A stretch of 64,000 nucleotides of DNA from Ectorhizobium quercum (GTDB lineage: Bacteria; Pseudomonadota; Alphaproteobacteria; Rhizobiales; Rhizobiaceae). The position numbers and the translations under genes were made by a program. The notes under the pieces were generated by a model that was not told the origin of the DNA, did no database searches, and worked only from the letters and a program-made list of their open reading frames with translations. The stretch lies in NCBI RefSeq assembly GCF_026552795.1, contig NZ_JANFPI010000001.1:620001-684000 (forward strand), in the 5' to 3' direction. Positions 33,468 through 42,426 of the stretch are shown piece after piece. Each line of letters begins with the position of its first letter. The first letter of the stretch is position 1.

Positions 33468-34427
33468 TCAGATGGCCTGGGGCTTGTAATCGCTCTGGGC
33501 GACGGGCAGGACGCCCTTCAGAAGCGTGATGGACTTTTCCAGTCCTTCGAGGCTGTTGAGGAGCACGTCCTCGTGCTCGACCGAGAGCCAGCCGTCATAG
33601 CCCGCCATCCTCAGCCGGTAGCAGAACTGCCGCCACCATTCCTCGCTGTGACCGAAGCCGAGCGTGATGTAGGACCAGCTGCGCGCGGCAATATCCATGA
33701 GCGAGCCGTTTTCGAGCAGCGAGGTTGTCGCCTGGACGGGGCCGTTCAGCATCGTGTCCTTGGCATGCACATGGTGAACGGCGTCGCCGAGCGCCTCCGC
33801 CGCGACGAGCGGATCGGCCCCCATCCAGAACAGGTGCGACGGATCGAGGTTCGCGCCGATGACAGGGCCGACCGCCGCGCGCAGCTTCAAAAGGGAGGGG
33901 ACGTTGTAGACGCATTGGTTGCCGTGCAGTTCGAGGGCGATGCGCTCGACGCCGCATTCCCGGGCCAGCGAGACGATGCCGGTCCAGAACGGCAACAGTT
34001 CCTCCTCCCACTGGTAGCGCAGGATCTCCTGGGTTTCCGGCGGCCAGGAGGAGACGACCCAGTTGGGCATGAGATCGCCCTTGCGGCCGGCGGGCAGGCC
34101 GGACATGGCGCAGACCGTCGTGATTCCCATGTCGCCGGCGATGCGGATCGTGTCCTTCAGGCATTCGCCCTGCTGCGGCTCGGTCGGATGCAGCGGATTG
34201 CCGTTGGCGTTGAGCGCGATCACCTCCAGGCCGCGGGTCTCGAAGGCCCGGGCGAAGGTACGGCGGGCATCGGCGCTCGATTTCATCGCCTGAAGGTCGA
34301 AATGCGGCGCGGTCGACCAGCCGCCCGTGTTCACCTCGACGCCGGAAACGCCCATGCGGGCGGCCTGGTCGAGCACCTCCTCGAAGTTCATGCCGCCGAG
34401 ACTATCGGAAACAAAACCCAGTTTCAT
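33468..34427 (-). CDS. Sugar phosphate isomerase/epimerase (xylose isomerase-like TIM barrel)
   Basis: The 319-residue protein has the AP-endonuclease-2/xylose isomerase-like TIM-barrel pattern: MKLGFVSDSLGGMNFEEVLD, GVSGVEVNTGGWST, GLEVIALNANGNP, VERIALELHGNQCVYN with a metal-binding Glu, VGPVIGANLDPSHLFWMG, VHHVHAKDTM and GWLSVEHED. These carboxylates and histidines would bind a divalent metal. The substrate is probably a sugar or inositol derivative, processed after oxidation by the adjacent Gfo/Idh/MocA enzyme. Last gene of the LacI-linked operon. Confidence 0.87.
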   Translation of the reverse strand: MKLGFVSDSLGGMNFEEVLDQAARMGVSGVEVNTGGWSTAPHFDLQAMKSSADARRTFARAFETRGLEVIALNANGNPLHPTEPQQGECLKDTIRIAGDMGITTVCAMSGLPAGRKGDLMPNWVVSSWPPETQEILRYQWEEELLPFWTGIVSLARECGVERIALELHGNQCVYNVPSLLKLRAAVGPVIGANLDPSHLFWMGADPLVAAEALGDAVHHVHAKDTMLNGPVQATTSLLENGSLMDIAARSWSYITLGFGHSEEWWRQFCYRLRMAGYDGWLSVEHEDVLLNSLEGLEKSITLLKGVLPVAQSDYKPQAI

Positions 34428-34439
34428 GTCGGTATCCTC

Positions 34440-35453
34440 TTATGATCGCTGATAAAGGGCGGGGCGCTCCGCCACCGCGATGTCGACCCGCGCGCCGGTC
34501 GCGAGCGCCTCGACGCCCGCTTCCGCGACGCGGGCGGCGCAGTAGCCGTCCCAGGCATGCGCGGCGATGGCGGGAAAGCTTCCGGTGCGGACGAAGTGCA
34601 GGAAGGCCCTGTTCTGGAGCCGGTAGGCTTCGGCAAAGCGCGGGCGCCAGTCGGGGGCGTAGCGTTCGGCCGCGGTGAGGGCGATGTTGTAGCGCAGATG
34701 GATGGGCGCGTTCAGGAAGACCGAGCCCTTCTCGCCGATGAGTTCGCCGCGCACGTCGTAGCCGTAGGCGGCATTGTTGTTGATCTCGATGTTGACGAGC
34801 TGGCCGCGGTCGGTTTCCAGCACCATGAACACCGGCGCCCCGGTCTGCGCCCCGTCCACCGCTCCCGGCTGGAACACCGAAATCGCGGTATAGTCGGCGC
34901 CGAGCACGAAGCGGGCCACGTCGAATTCGTGCGGCGCGGAATTGGTGATCGCCATCTGCCCGGTGAAATTCGCCGGTGCCTCCACGTTGCGGTGGAAATT
35001 GTGCATCATGATCGCGCGCCCGAGCGTGCCGTCCGAAAGTGCCGCCTTCATCTCCGTGTAGGAGGGGTCGAAACGGCGCATGAAGCCGAGCTGGACGAAC
35101 TGCCGCCCGCGCGCGACTTCGGCCTCGATCACGTCGAGGCATTCCCGCCCGCTTTGCGACAGCGGTTTCTCGCACAGTACCGGCTTGCCGGCCCTGATCG
35201 CGGCAAGCGAAAGCGGCGCATGCGTCTCGTCGGGGCTTGCCACGAGCACGGCGTCGACATCGCCCCGGGCTATGGTTTCCAGCGGGTCGGTCGACACGTC
35301 CGCCGCGCCGCATGCCTCCGCCACCGCCCGTGCGCGTTCGCCGGACGCGTCGCAGACGACCTGCACGGAGGCACCCGGCAGGTCGCCGGAGAAGATCCGG
35401 GCATGGTCGGACCCCATGATGCCGGCGCCGATGATCGCCAATCTTATGGACAT
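34440..35453 (-). CDS. Gfo/Idh/MocA family oxidoreductase
   Basis: The 337-residue NAD(P)-dependent enzyme has the Rossmann motif LAIIGAGIMGSDHARIFSG and the family EKP motif (KPVLCEKPLSQSGRE). The active-site region is GQMAITNSAPHEFDVARFVL, with the His-Glu/Asp pair of inositol dehydrogenase-like members. FVQLGFMRRFDPSYTEMK is typical of inositol 2-dehydrogenase relatives. It would oxidise a polyol or sugar taken up by the ABC transporter genes 10 bases upstream. The exact substrate is not readable. Confidence 0.9.
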   Translation of the reverse strand: MSIRLAIIGAGIMGSDHARIFSGDLPGASVQVVCDASGERARAVAEACGAADVSTDPLETIARGDVDAVLVASPDETHAPLSLAAIRAGKPVLCEKPLSQSGRECLDVIEAEVARGRQFVQLGFMRRFDPSYTEMKAALSDGTLGRAIMMHNFHRNVEAPANFTGQMAITNSAPHEFDVARFVLGADYTAISVFQPGAVDGAQTGAPVFMVLETDRGQLVNIEINNNAAYGYDVRGELIGEKGSVFLNAPIHLRYNIALTAAERYAPDWRPRFAEAYRLQNRAFLHFVRTGSFPAIAAHAWDGYCAARVAEAGVEALATGARVDIAVAERPALYQRS

Positions 35454-35463
35454 TTCAATTTCC

Positions 35464-36441
35464 TCAGCGTTTCAGCGCCCACTGGCGTAGCGACCTGTCG
35501 CCGTAGGCGGCAAGAACGACGATGATGCCCAGCAACAGCATGAACCATTGCGGACGCACGCTCATCACCACCAGATAGGACTGGATGGAGGAGAGGACGA
35601 AGGCACCCGCCAGTGCGCCGGCCAGCGAGATGCGCCCGCCGGCGAGCAGGCAGCCGCCGAGCACGCAGGAGGCGATCGCCTGCAATTCCATCAGCCGGCC
35701 CATCGATCCGTCGGCGAAGCCGAGCTTTCCGGCTTCGAGCGAGCCGGCGAAGGCGGCCAGCATGCCGCAGATGACGAAGGCGGAAAGCTTGATCCGGTCG
35801 ACCCTGACCCCGCGCGAATGGGCGCTTTCCGCCGATCCGCCCACGGCGAGCAGCCGGTTGCCGAACGGCGTCGCCTTGAGAACCACGGTGAGCACGACCG
35901 CCAGCAGGATCAGCCAGTAGATGGCCGTGTTGAAGCCGAGGAAATCGCCGCCACCGAGGATCGAGAAGCTCCAGCCGTTGCGTGCCGCATAGGGGATGGA
36001 GAAGGAAAACCCCTCGGTGAGCGCGATGGCGATGCCGCGGAAGATCATCAGCGAGCCCAGCGTGATGATGAGCGAGGGCGTGCCGGTGCGCGTGACCAGA
36101 AACCCGTTGAAGAAGCCGATGGCGCAGCCCGTCGCGGTCGCGGCCATGACGGCGAAGGCGGGATCGATGCGGGTGGCGAGCCACAGATAGACCAGCGCGC
36201 CCATGCCGAAGGTGGAGCCGACCGAAATGTCGATTTCGCCCGTGCCGATCACCAGCGCCACGCCCAGCGTCATCAGCCCGAGCGTCGCCGTCACCTGAAG
36301 GATGGTGCCGATGTTATAGACATTGGCCCATTTGCCGTCCGATGTGGCCGAAAACAGGAAAACGAGCGCGACCGCGATCAGGAATATCCCGATCTCCGTA
36401 TGCCGCCGGACGAGCGGTTTGATTGCCGAAAGACCACCCAT
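35464..36441 (-). CDS. RbsC-like sugar ABC transporter permease (second permease)
   Basis: This 325-residue inner-membrane permease of the ribose/inositol type has about nine hydrophobic segments. Family stretches are LMTLGVALVIGTGEIDISVG, ATRIDPAFAVMAATATGCAI, GTPSLIITLGSLMIFRGIA, RLLAVGGSAESAHSRGVRVD and AIASCVLGGCLLAGGRISLA. Its start overlaps the ATPase stop by one base (TGATG). Together with the permease encoded at 37235 it probably forms a heterodimeric channel. Confidence 0.92.
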   Translation of the reverse strand: MGGLSAIKPLVRRHTEIGIFLIAVALVFLFSATSDGKWANVYNIGTILQVTATLGLMTLGVALVIGTGEIDISVGSTFGMGALVYLWLATRIDPAFAVMAATATGCAIGFFNGFLVTRTGTPSLIITLGSLMIFRGIAIALTEGFSFSIPYAARNGWSFSILGGGDFLGFNTAIYWLILLAVVLTVVLKATPFGNRLLAVGGSAESAHSRGVRVDRIKLSAFVICGMLAAFAGSLEAGKLGFADGSMGRLMELQAIASCVLGGCLLAGGRISLAGALAGAFVLSSIQSYLVVMSVRPQWFMLLLGIIVVLAAYGDRSLRQWALKR

Positions 36442-37217
36442 CAGACGGCCTCCTGCTTCTCGACCACGCGGCCACCCTGGCGGATTACCTCCTCCAGCTC
36501 TTCGGCGCTCATCGTATGGGTGGAAGCATCGGCGATCTTCTCGCCGTTCTCCATGATGACGATGCGGTCGGCGAGCTTATGGACCTGGAAGATGTCATGG
36601 GTGATGTAGATCACCAGCAGGCCCTGTTCCTTGAGCTGCACGGCCAGTTCGTTGACGTGCTCGCGTTCGCGCACCGACAGGTGGTTGGTGGGTTCGTCCA
36701 TGATCACGACGCGGTTCTTGAACTCCACCGCGCGGCCGATCTTGACCGACTGGCGCTCGCCGCCTGAAAGGCGCTCCACCTCGTCGTCGGCCGAGACGTT
36801 GTCACGCAGCCCGAACTGGCGGATGACGCGCGTGGACTTGTCGCGCATCAGGGCGAAATCGAGGAAGGGAATGCCGAGGATGCGCCGGACCGGCTCGCGG
36901 CCGAGGAAGAAATTGCGGGCGATGGAAAGGTTGTCGCAAAGCCCGACCGATTGCTGGATCGTCTCCATTCCCTGGTCGATGGCGAGTTTGGGATGAAACT
37001 TTTCCACCTTCTTGCCGTCGAAATGAACCTCGCCGGAAGTCGGCGTGTGGATGCCGCACAGAACGCGGATGAGCGTCGTCTTGCCCGCACCGTTGTCGCC
37101 GACCAGACCCACGAGTTCGCCGGCATGGAAATCGACGGAGACGTTCTTCAGCGCATGGAAGGCGCCGAAATAGAGATCGAGGTTCCTGACCTGGATGAGA
37201 GGATGGGTGTTTGCCAT
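36441..37217 (-). CDS. Sugar ABC transporter ATPase (single-domain, RbsA type)
   Basis: The ATG at 37217, behind GGGAGACAGGCCAA, gives 258 residues. Walker A is VGDNGAGKTTLIR, the signature RLSGGERQSVKIGRAVE, Walker B RVVIMDEPTNHLSVRE and the H-loop IYITHD. RbsA-type ATPases often carry two ABC domains; this one has a single domain and must dimerise. It sits between the two permease genes and uses the same transcript. A seven-codon longer TTG start is less likely. Confidence 0.92.
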   Translation of the reverse strand: MANTHPLIQVRNLDLYFGAFHALKNVSVDFHAGELVGLVGDNGAGKTTLIRVLCGIHTPTSGEVHFDGKKVEKFHPKLAIDQGMETIQQSVGLCDNLSIARNFFLGREPVRRILGIPFLDFALMRDKSTRVIRQFGLRDNVSADDEVERLSGGERQSVKIGRAVEFKNRVVIMDEPTNHLSVREREHVNELAVQLKEQGLLVIYITHDIFQVHKLADRIVIMENGEKIADASTHTMSAEELEEVIRQGGRVVEKQEAV

Positions 37218-37234
37218 TTGGCCTGTCTCCCGCG

Positions 37235-38197
37235 TCAAACGCTATGCCCGAGCCAGCGGGCGAGTTTCCGGTTGAAGATTACCGCCACGATCAGGACGAT
37301 GCCGACGAAGGTGATGAACCAGGACGAGGGCGCGCCGAGCGCGATCAGCTCGTAGCGGAAGCTCACCACGATGAAAGCGCCGAGGATGGCGCCGACGAGC
37401 GAGCCCCGTCCGCCGGTGAGCAGGCATCCGCCGATCACCGCGGCGGAAATCGCCTCCAGTTCCATCAGGTCGCCCAGCGTCACATGGGTCTGCGGCCGGT
37501 CGCACAGGGTCAGGATGCCCGCGAAGCCGGCAAGCAGTGAACAGAGGACGAAGGCCGTGATCTTGATGCGGTCGGTGCGCACGCCCCGCGATTCCGCGCT
37601 CTCCCGGCTGCCGCCGGTGGCGAGAAGACGGTTGCCGTAGGGCGTGGCCCACAGAAAGATGTTGAGCACGATGGCGACGGCGACCAGCCAGAAGATCGAC
37701 GCCTCCACGCCGAAGATTTCACCGCCCAGGGCGCGGGTGACGGGATGATTGCGCGCCGCCTCGGAGAAGTTGTGCACCGAGCCGCCGGTCCAGACATAGA
37801 TGATGCCGCGTGCTGTGAAGAGGCCGCCCAGCGTGACGATCATCGAGGGCAGCTGTCCCTTGACCACCGCGATCGCCTGGACGAAGCCGGCAAGCGCCGC
37901 GATGCAGAGGCCGGCGACCAGCGACAGGGGAACGCCGAGCGTCGGTTCGAGCGTGATGAAGGCGACGCCGGCCAGCCCGTAGACCGAGCCGACGGAGAGG
38001 TCGATCTCCCGCGTCATGATCACCAGCGCCTGGCCCATCGCCACGAAGCCGAGGATCGAGGTGAAGTGTGCGACGTTCGACAGGGTCTGCCGGGTCCACC
38101 AGCCGGAAAAGTCGATCAGGGTAAAGGCCGTCAGCATCACGACGACGCCGATGGTCGCACCGAAGCTCTGGCCCCGGATAAGCCGTTTCATTGCCAT
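37235..38197 (-). CDS. RbsC-like sugar ABC transporter permease (first permease)
   Basis: The 320-residue permease contains QALVIMTREIDLSVGSVYGL, GQLPSMIVTLGGLFTARGII, RLLATGGSRESAESRGVRTD and EAISAAVIGGCLLTGGRGSL, all typical of the ribose/inositol permease family. About eight or nine membrane helices are expected. It is related to, but clearly distinct from, the permease encoded at 35464. It follows the binding-protein gene and precedes the ATPase gene by 18 bases. Confidence 0.92.
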   Translation of the reverse strand: MAMKRLIRGQSFGATIGVVVMLTAFTLIDFSGWWTRQTLSNVAHFTSILGFVAMGQALVIMTREIDLSVGSVYGLAGVAFITLEPTLGVPLSLVAGLCIAALAGFVQAIAVVKGQLPSMIVTLGGLFTARGIIYVWTGGSVHNFSEAARNHPVTRALGGEIFGVEASIFWLVAVAIVLNIFLWATPYGNRLLATGGSRESAESRGVRTDRIKITAFVLCSLLAGFAGILTLCDRPQTHVTLGDLMELEAISAAVIGGCLLTGGRGSLVGAILGAFIVVSFRYELIALGAPSSWFITFVGIVLIVAVIFNRKLARWLGHSV

Positions 38198-38299
38198 TCT
38201 GAAGCTCGCTGAATTCGATGAATGCCGCAGGGATCGTCAGCGGGTGCGAGGCGGCCGGGTTTTTGCGATACCCGACCGCCCCGACCCGGGAGGATCCTT

Positions 38300-39331
38300 T
38301 TACCAGGTGTTCTGCGCGTCGTAGGCCGCATCCCCGAACACGCCGCGGACCAGATCGGCCCATTGGTCGGCATTGTCCTTGTTGATGACGACGGGACCCG
38401 TCAGGACGCTCGACTGCGGCGCGTATCCGAACGCCTTGTTCCAGTAGAGCCATTCCATCGGCACATAGCCTTGCAGCCAGAAGCCCTGGCTGTTGGTGGC
38501 CAGCACGTGGCCGGCGCGAACGCCCTCGATCGAGACCGGGCCTTCATCGACGGTGAGCACCGTCACGCCCTTGTCGTCCACGTCCGGGTCGAGGCCCATG
38601 TCGTTCGCCACGCCCCAGGCCCAGGGCGACGACCAGCCTGCCACCGTGAAGATATAGTTCGTGTCGGAATTGGCTTGCAGGAAGGATTGCAGCGTGTTGC
38701 GCGCCGTCGCCGGCTCGGCGCCGATGAACAGTTCGTCGAATTTCGCGCCGGCCGCTTCCATCACCTCCCGCATGCCCTGGCAGCGCGCCTTCAGGCCCTG
38801 ATGCGCCGCGTCATGGCTGGCACAGACCACCCGGGTCGGTTTCGGGATCGTGCCGGCCTCGGCCTGTTCGAGCGCATATTCGCCGAGCCTCTTGCCGGTC
38901 AGGTATTCGTCGCCGCCGACATAGGTCAGGTAGGGAATGCGCTCGTCGTCGGGGCGCGCGTCGGGAATGTTGAAGGCGACGACGGGAATGCCGGCCTCGA
39001 TGGCCCTGCGCAGCGGGCCCTCGAACGCATCCGAACTGACGATCGGAACGGCGATACCGTCCGGGCGCGTGGCGATCGCCTGTTCCAGAAGACGGACATG
39101 CTCCTGAACGGAATAGTTGTTGGTCGAAATATATTCGGTCGTGACGTTCGGATACTTCTTCTCGAACTCCTCCAGCGACATGGTCAGCCAGTTCATGTTC
39201 GGGTCGTTGGACCCGATGTGGGAGACCATGACGAAACGGTACTTCTGGTCGCTGTCCTGCGCCACGGCCGCGCTGCCCAGCGCGGCGGCAGCAACAAGGG
39301 TGGCAGCCAGCAATCTGCGGGTAATTTTCAT
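38300..39331 (-). CDS. Sugar ABC transporter periplasmic binding protein (RbsB type)
   Basis: The ATG at 39331 lies behind a very strong GGAGGATATC site and gives 343 residues. The signal peptide is RRLLAATLVAAAALGSAAVA. The mature protein reads as a type I periplasmic binding fold: YRFVMVSHIGSNDPNMNWLT, QAIATRPDGIAVPIVSSDAF, EAGIPVVAFNIPDA and an ATARNTLQSFLQANSDTNYI segment. It captures a sugar or polyol for the importer encoded downstream. First gene of the operon and divergent from the LacI-type regulator. Confidence 0.9.
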   Translation of the reverse strand: MKITRRLLAATLVAAAALGSAAVAQDSDQKYRFVMVSHIGSNDPNMNWLTMSLEEFEKKYPNVTTEYISTNNYSVQEHVRLLEQAIATRPDGIAVPIVSSDAFEGPLRRAIEAGIPVVAFNIPDARPDDERIPYLTYVGGDEYLTGKRLGEYALEQAEAGTIPKPTRVVCASHDAAHQGLKARCQGMREVMEAAGAKFDELFIGAEPATARNTLQSFLQANSDTNYIFTVAGWSSPWAWGVANDMGLDPDVDDKGVTVLTVDEGPVSIEGVRAGHVLATNSQGFWLQGYVPMEWLYWNKAFGYAPQSSVLTGPVVINKDNADQWADLVRGVFGDAAYDAQNTW

Positions 39332-39370
39332 GATATCCTCCTCCAATGGACGTGCTCATTATTCAGATCG

Positions 39371-39515
39371 AAATCACATCATTCAATGACGATCGGAGGA
39401 GATTCCTGATGTGATTTGCATTAAAAATTGCTGCAAAGCAAAAAGAGCAGTAAATGTTGCGGCAATCTGGTGTTGCAGAGCACGCGAAAATGGGGAGATG
39501 ATGTGATATGCATCA
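39371..39515. promoter_or_regulatory. Three operator-like TGATGTGAT repeats, LacI-type control region
   Basis: The shared 199-base region between the divergent operon (39331) and regulator gene (39531) holds three copies of TGATGTGATWT. One is inverted at 39371-39381 (AAATCACATCA). Two are direct at 39407-39423 (TGATGTGATTTGCATTA) and 39499-39515 (TGATGTGATATGCATCA). The last is partly palindromic (ATGATG/CATCAT arms, 39498-39516) and sits just before the regulator start, suggesting autoregulation. Found by eye. Confidence 0.6.
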
Positions 39516-39530
39516 TTGTTCGAGACCGGA

Positions 39531-40556
39531 ATGACCGATCACCTGAAATCGAAGGCCTGGAAAGGGCCCACCATTCAGGAGATCGCGGAACTTGCGAATG
39601 TCGGGCCGGCAACGGTCGACCGCGTTCTCAACAGCCGCAGCGGCGTGCGCGAAAAAACCCGGTTGCGCGTCCTGGGGGCGCTGGAAAAGCTCACGCGCGA
39701 GCGTTCCGATGCGGACCTGCCCCTGACCATCCGCCTCTATTGCGATTCCGGCGAGTCCTTCAACGCGGCGATGGCCGAGGCCGCGGCGGAGGTCAACCGT
39801 TCGGTTCCGGGCGTGGCGGTCGACGGGGTCTACGTGACGACCAGCGAGGTCGAGCCGATGGCCTTCGCCCGCCAGATCGAGCAGGAGGGCGGGGCCGCCG
39901 ACGGCGTGGTCGTCGTCGCGCGCGAACATCCCGCGATCAACCGTGCGATCCGCAAGCTGCGCTCCGTGGATGTCCCGGTCGTCTGCCTGACCACGGACCT
40001 GCCGAGTTCACGGCGCAGCGCCTATGTCGGCAACGATCAATATGCGGCCGGCAGCGTCGCGGCCCTGCTGATCGGGCATGCCCTGCCGAAGGAGCGCAAC
40101 AGCATCCTGCTTGCCATGAGCGTGCCGTTCCGCTGCCAGCAGGAGCGGGAGATGGGCTTCCGCAGGGTCCTCCGGTCCGATTTTCCCTATCTGAAGATCG
40201 AGGAGCGCGTGCTTTCCGACGAAAGGCTGGAGAGCACCTGCGAGCAGGTCATCCGCTATATCGAGGCGAACGGTCATCCGGCCGCGATCTACAATGTCGC
40301 CGGCGCCAACCGCGGCATCGCCAAGGCGCTGGAAAGCGTCGGAAAGGCCCGCGAAACGGTGTTCGTCGGCCACGAGCTGACGAACCATTCGCGCACCCTC
40401 CTGGAAACCGGCGTGATGGACTACGTCATATCGCACGACTATGCCGGCGAACTCGCCGTCGCGGTGCGGTGGATCCGCGACAGTTTCAGGGGCTTGATGG
40501 CCGAACCCGGCCATTCCCAGATTCTCGTGCATACGCGATACAATTGCGGCCTTTGA
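39531..40556 (+). CDS. LacI family transcriptional regulator
   Basis: The ATG at 39531 gives 341 residues. An N-terminal LacI-type helix-turn-helix is clear (TIQEIAELANVGPATVDRVL, NSRSGVREKTR). The rest is a periplasmic-binding-protein-like effector domain (SYVGNDQYAAGSVAALLIGH-like YVGNDQYAAGSVAALLIGHA, FVGHELTNHSRTLLETGVMD). It is divergent from the sugar importer operon and probably represses it until the sugar or a phosphorylated product binds. A five-codon longer TTG start is possible but has no better ribosome site. Confidence 0.92.
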   Translation: MTDHLKSKAWKGPTIQEIAELANVGPATVDRVLNSRSGVREKTRLRVLGALEKLTRERSDADLPLTIRLYCDSGESFNAAMAEAAAEVNRSVPGVAVDGVYVTTSEVEPMAFARQIEQEGGAADGVVVVAREHPAINRAIRKLRSVDVPVVCLTTDLPSSRRSAYVGNDQYAAGSVAALLIGHALPKERNSILLAMSVPFRCQQEREMGFRRVLRSDFPYLKIEERVLSDERLESTCEQVIRYIEANGHPAAIYNVAGANRGIAKALESVGKARETVFVGHELTNHSRTLLETGVMDYVISHDYAGELAVAVRWIRDSFRGLMAEPGHSQILVHTRYNCGL

Positions 40557-40591
40557 GGGCGCATGTACGAATTCGCTTGCCAGGGATGCGT

Positions 40592-40614
40592 TCACTTAAT
40601 ACGCTGTTAAGTGA
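40592..40614. promoter_or_regulatory. Palindromic operator candidate for the XRE-cupin regulator
   Basis: TCACTTAA (40592-40599) and TTAAGTGA (40607-40614) are perfect 8-base inverted arms with a 7-base spacer. The site lies 31 bases before the XRE-cupin start, where an autoregulatory operator would be expected. Confidence 0.55.
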
Positions 40615-40645
40615 GCAGGGAAGGCGCGTTTGAAAAAGCATCCGC

Positions 40646-41296
40646 ATGACCGATGAGCGCGAGAACGAGGCAGGCGATTCCCGGGGAATCGGGCAGCGGA
40701 TCAAGACCTTCCGCACGACACGGCGCCTGACGCTCCGCGAGCTGGGGGAGATGACGGGCACCACCGCCAGCTTTATCAGCCAGCTCGAGAGAGGCCTGAG
40801 CGGCGCCAATACGAGTACCCTGATGCGCATCGCCACCGCCCTGGGGATCGGTATTTCCGATCTTTTCGAGGACGGGACGGTCCTGACGCATCAGATCGTC
40901 AGAAAGGCCGATCGCCCGGCCCTGCCGCCGAGCGAGGGATATCGCAAAACGCTTCTGTCCAGCCGCCCGATCCGGGAGTTCGAGGTTTACAGCGGCGAAT
41001 TCGAGCCCGGCGGATCGACCGGCGAGGACGCCTACGTCCACGGCGGCACGAACGAGATGTTCCTGGTGATCCGCGGCGAGGTGGAACTGACGCTCGGCAC
41101 CGAGCGCTTCATCCTGCGCGAAGGCGACAGTGTCGAATATTCGACCTCGACCCCGCACAGGACCCGGAATATCGGGCCGGAGCGCGCCGAGGTCCTCTGG
41201 ATCATCTCGCCGCCGACCAGCGGCGTCGCCGAACTCGACCAGTATGTCCCCCGGAAGCTGCTCGCGGCCGGGGAGAAGGAAGACAGCGGGCCATAA
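40646..41296 (+). CDS. XRE-cupin transcriptional regulator (PuuR-like)
   Basis: The 216-residue protein joins an N-terminal XRE helix-turn-helix (GQRIKTFRTTRRLTLRELGE, TTASFISQLERGLSGANTST) to a C-terminal cupin_2 domain (TNEMFLVIRGEVELTLGTER, EGDSVEYSTSTPHRTRNIG). PuuR, the E. coli repressor of putrescine use, has this architecture. It heads a co-directional run of transporter and oxidase genes that fit polyamine or similar amine use. Its own operator is probably the palindrome at 40592. Confidence 0.9.
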   Translation: MTDERENEAGDSRGIGQRIKTFRTTRRLTLRELGEMTGTTASFISQLERGLSGANTSTLMRIATALGIGISDLFEDGTVLTHQIVRKADRPALPPSEGYRKTLLSSRPIREFEVYSGEFEPGGSTGEDAYVHGGTNEMFLVIRGEVELTLGTERFILREGDSVEYSTSTPHRTRNIGPERAEVLWIISPPTSGVAELDQYVPRKLLAAGEKEDSGP

Positions 41297-41323
41297 AACA
41301 AATTCGGATAACAAAGGGAACGA

Positions 41324-42406
41324 GTGGACATGATGGGAAGAATCCGGTTCGGCGTTGCCGCCGTAATGGCAACGATTTTGATGGCAGGCCCGGTGACGGC
41401 GCAGGAAAAGCCCGTCGCCGGCGAGGTGGCGGAAGGCTCCCTGAAGGGCAAGACGCTCACCTTCGTCTCCTTCGGCGGCATTTATCAGGACGGTCAGATC
41501 GCGGCGCTGAAGGAATTCGTCGAGAAGTCGGGCGTGACGCTGCTCAACGACGGGCCGACCGAGATCGCCAAGGTCCAGGCGCAGGTCGAATCCGGCAATG
41601 TGAGCTGGGATGTGGTCGACACCGCCGACCTGCCGCCCTTCGTCCATTGCGGCACGCTGTTCCAGAAGCTCGATTTCAGCAAGCTCGACATCTCGAACAT
41701 CCCGCCGAACCAGGTCGGCGAATGCAGCGTTCCCGCCATGAACTACGGCGTGATCTACATGTACAAGACCGAAACCTACAAGGACAACCCGCCGAAGGAC
41801 TGGAAGGACTTCTTCGATACGGAGAAATTCCCCGGCGTGCGCGCCATCGACGGCAGCGGCGACCCGACGGGCGGCCTGGTCGAGCAGGCGGTCCTTGCCG
41901 ATGGCGGCTCGGTCGAAAACATGACGGTGGAGGACATCGACCGCGGTCTCGAAAAGTTCAGGGCTCTCGGCGAGGACACGATCTACTGGAAGACCGGTGC
42001 CGAATCGCAGCAGCTTGCCGAATCCGGCGAGGCCGACATGATCATGATGTGGACCGGCCGCGCGATGACGGCCATCCGCAACGGCGCCGAATACACGCCC
42101 GTCTGGCAGGACTGGCTGGTCGTCATGGACCAGATGACGATCCCGGTCGGCGTCAAGGACACGGATGCGGCCCATGCCCTGATCAACGCCTATCTCGGCA
42201 AGGCATCCCAGGAAATCCTCGCCAAGGAAACCTCCTACACGCCGATCCACATGGACGCGAAGCCCGACGTCGACGAGATCACCGCAGCCTTCATGACGAA
42301 CAGCCAGGAACGGATCGCGCAGGGCTACCAGCAGAACATCAAGTTCTGGGTCGAGAACTTCCCGGTCGCCTCCGAGAAGTGGACGGAACTGTTGGCGGGT
42401 AACTGA
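41324..42406 (+). CDS. Spermidine/putrescine-type ABC binding protein (PotD/PotF-like)
   Basis: This 360-residue periplasmic binding protein has a signal peptide (FGVAAVMATILMAGPVTAQ). TLTFVSFGGIYQDGQIAALK, VQAQVESGNVSWDVVDTADL, PAMNYGVIYMYKTETYKDNP and DWKDFFDTEKFPGVRAIDG follow the polyamine-binding subfamily. The GTG at 41324 has good spacing to AAGGGAACGA; ATGs at 41330 and 41333 are alternatives. It delivers its ligand to the two permeases and ATPase encoded next. Confidence 0.9.
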   Translation: MDMMGRIRFGVAAVMATILMAGPVTAQEKPVAGEVAEGSLKGKTLTFVSFGGIYQDGQIAALKEFVEKSGVTLLNDGPTEIAKVQAQVESGNVSWDVVDTADLPPFVHCGTLFQKLDFSKLDISNIPPNQVGECSVPAMNYGVIYMYKTETYKDNPPKDWKDFFDTEKFPGVRAIDGSGDPTGGLVEQAVLADGGSVENMTVEDIDRGLEKFRALGEDTIYWKTGAESQQLAESGEADMIMMWTGRAMTAIRNGAEYTPVWQDWLVVMDQMTIPVGVKDTDAAHALINAYLGKASQEILAKETSYTPIHMDAKPDVDEITAAFMTNSQERIAQGYQQNIKFWVENFPVASEKWTELLAGN

Positions 42407-42426
42407 GCCTCCCGGGAGCCACGTCC

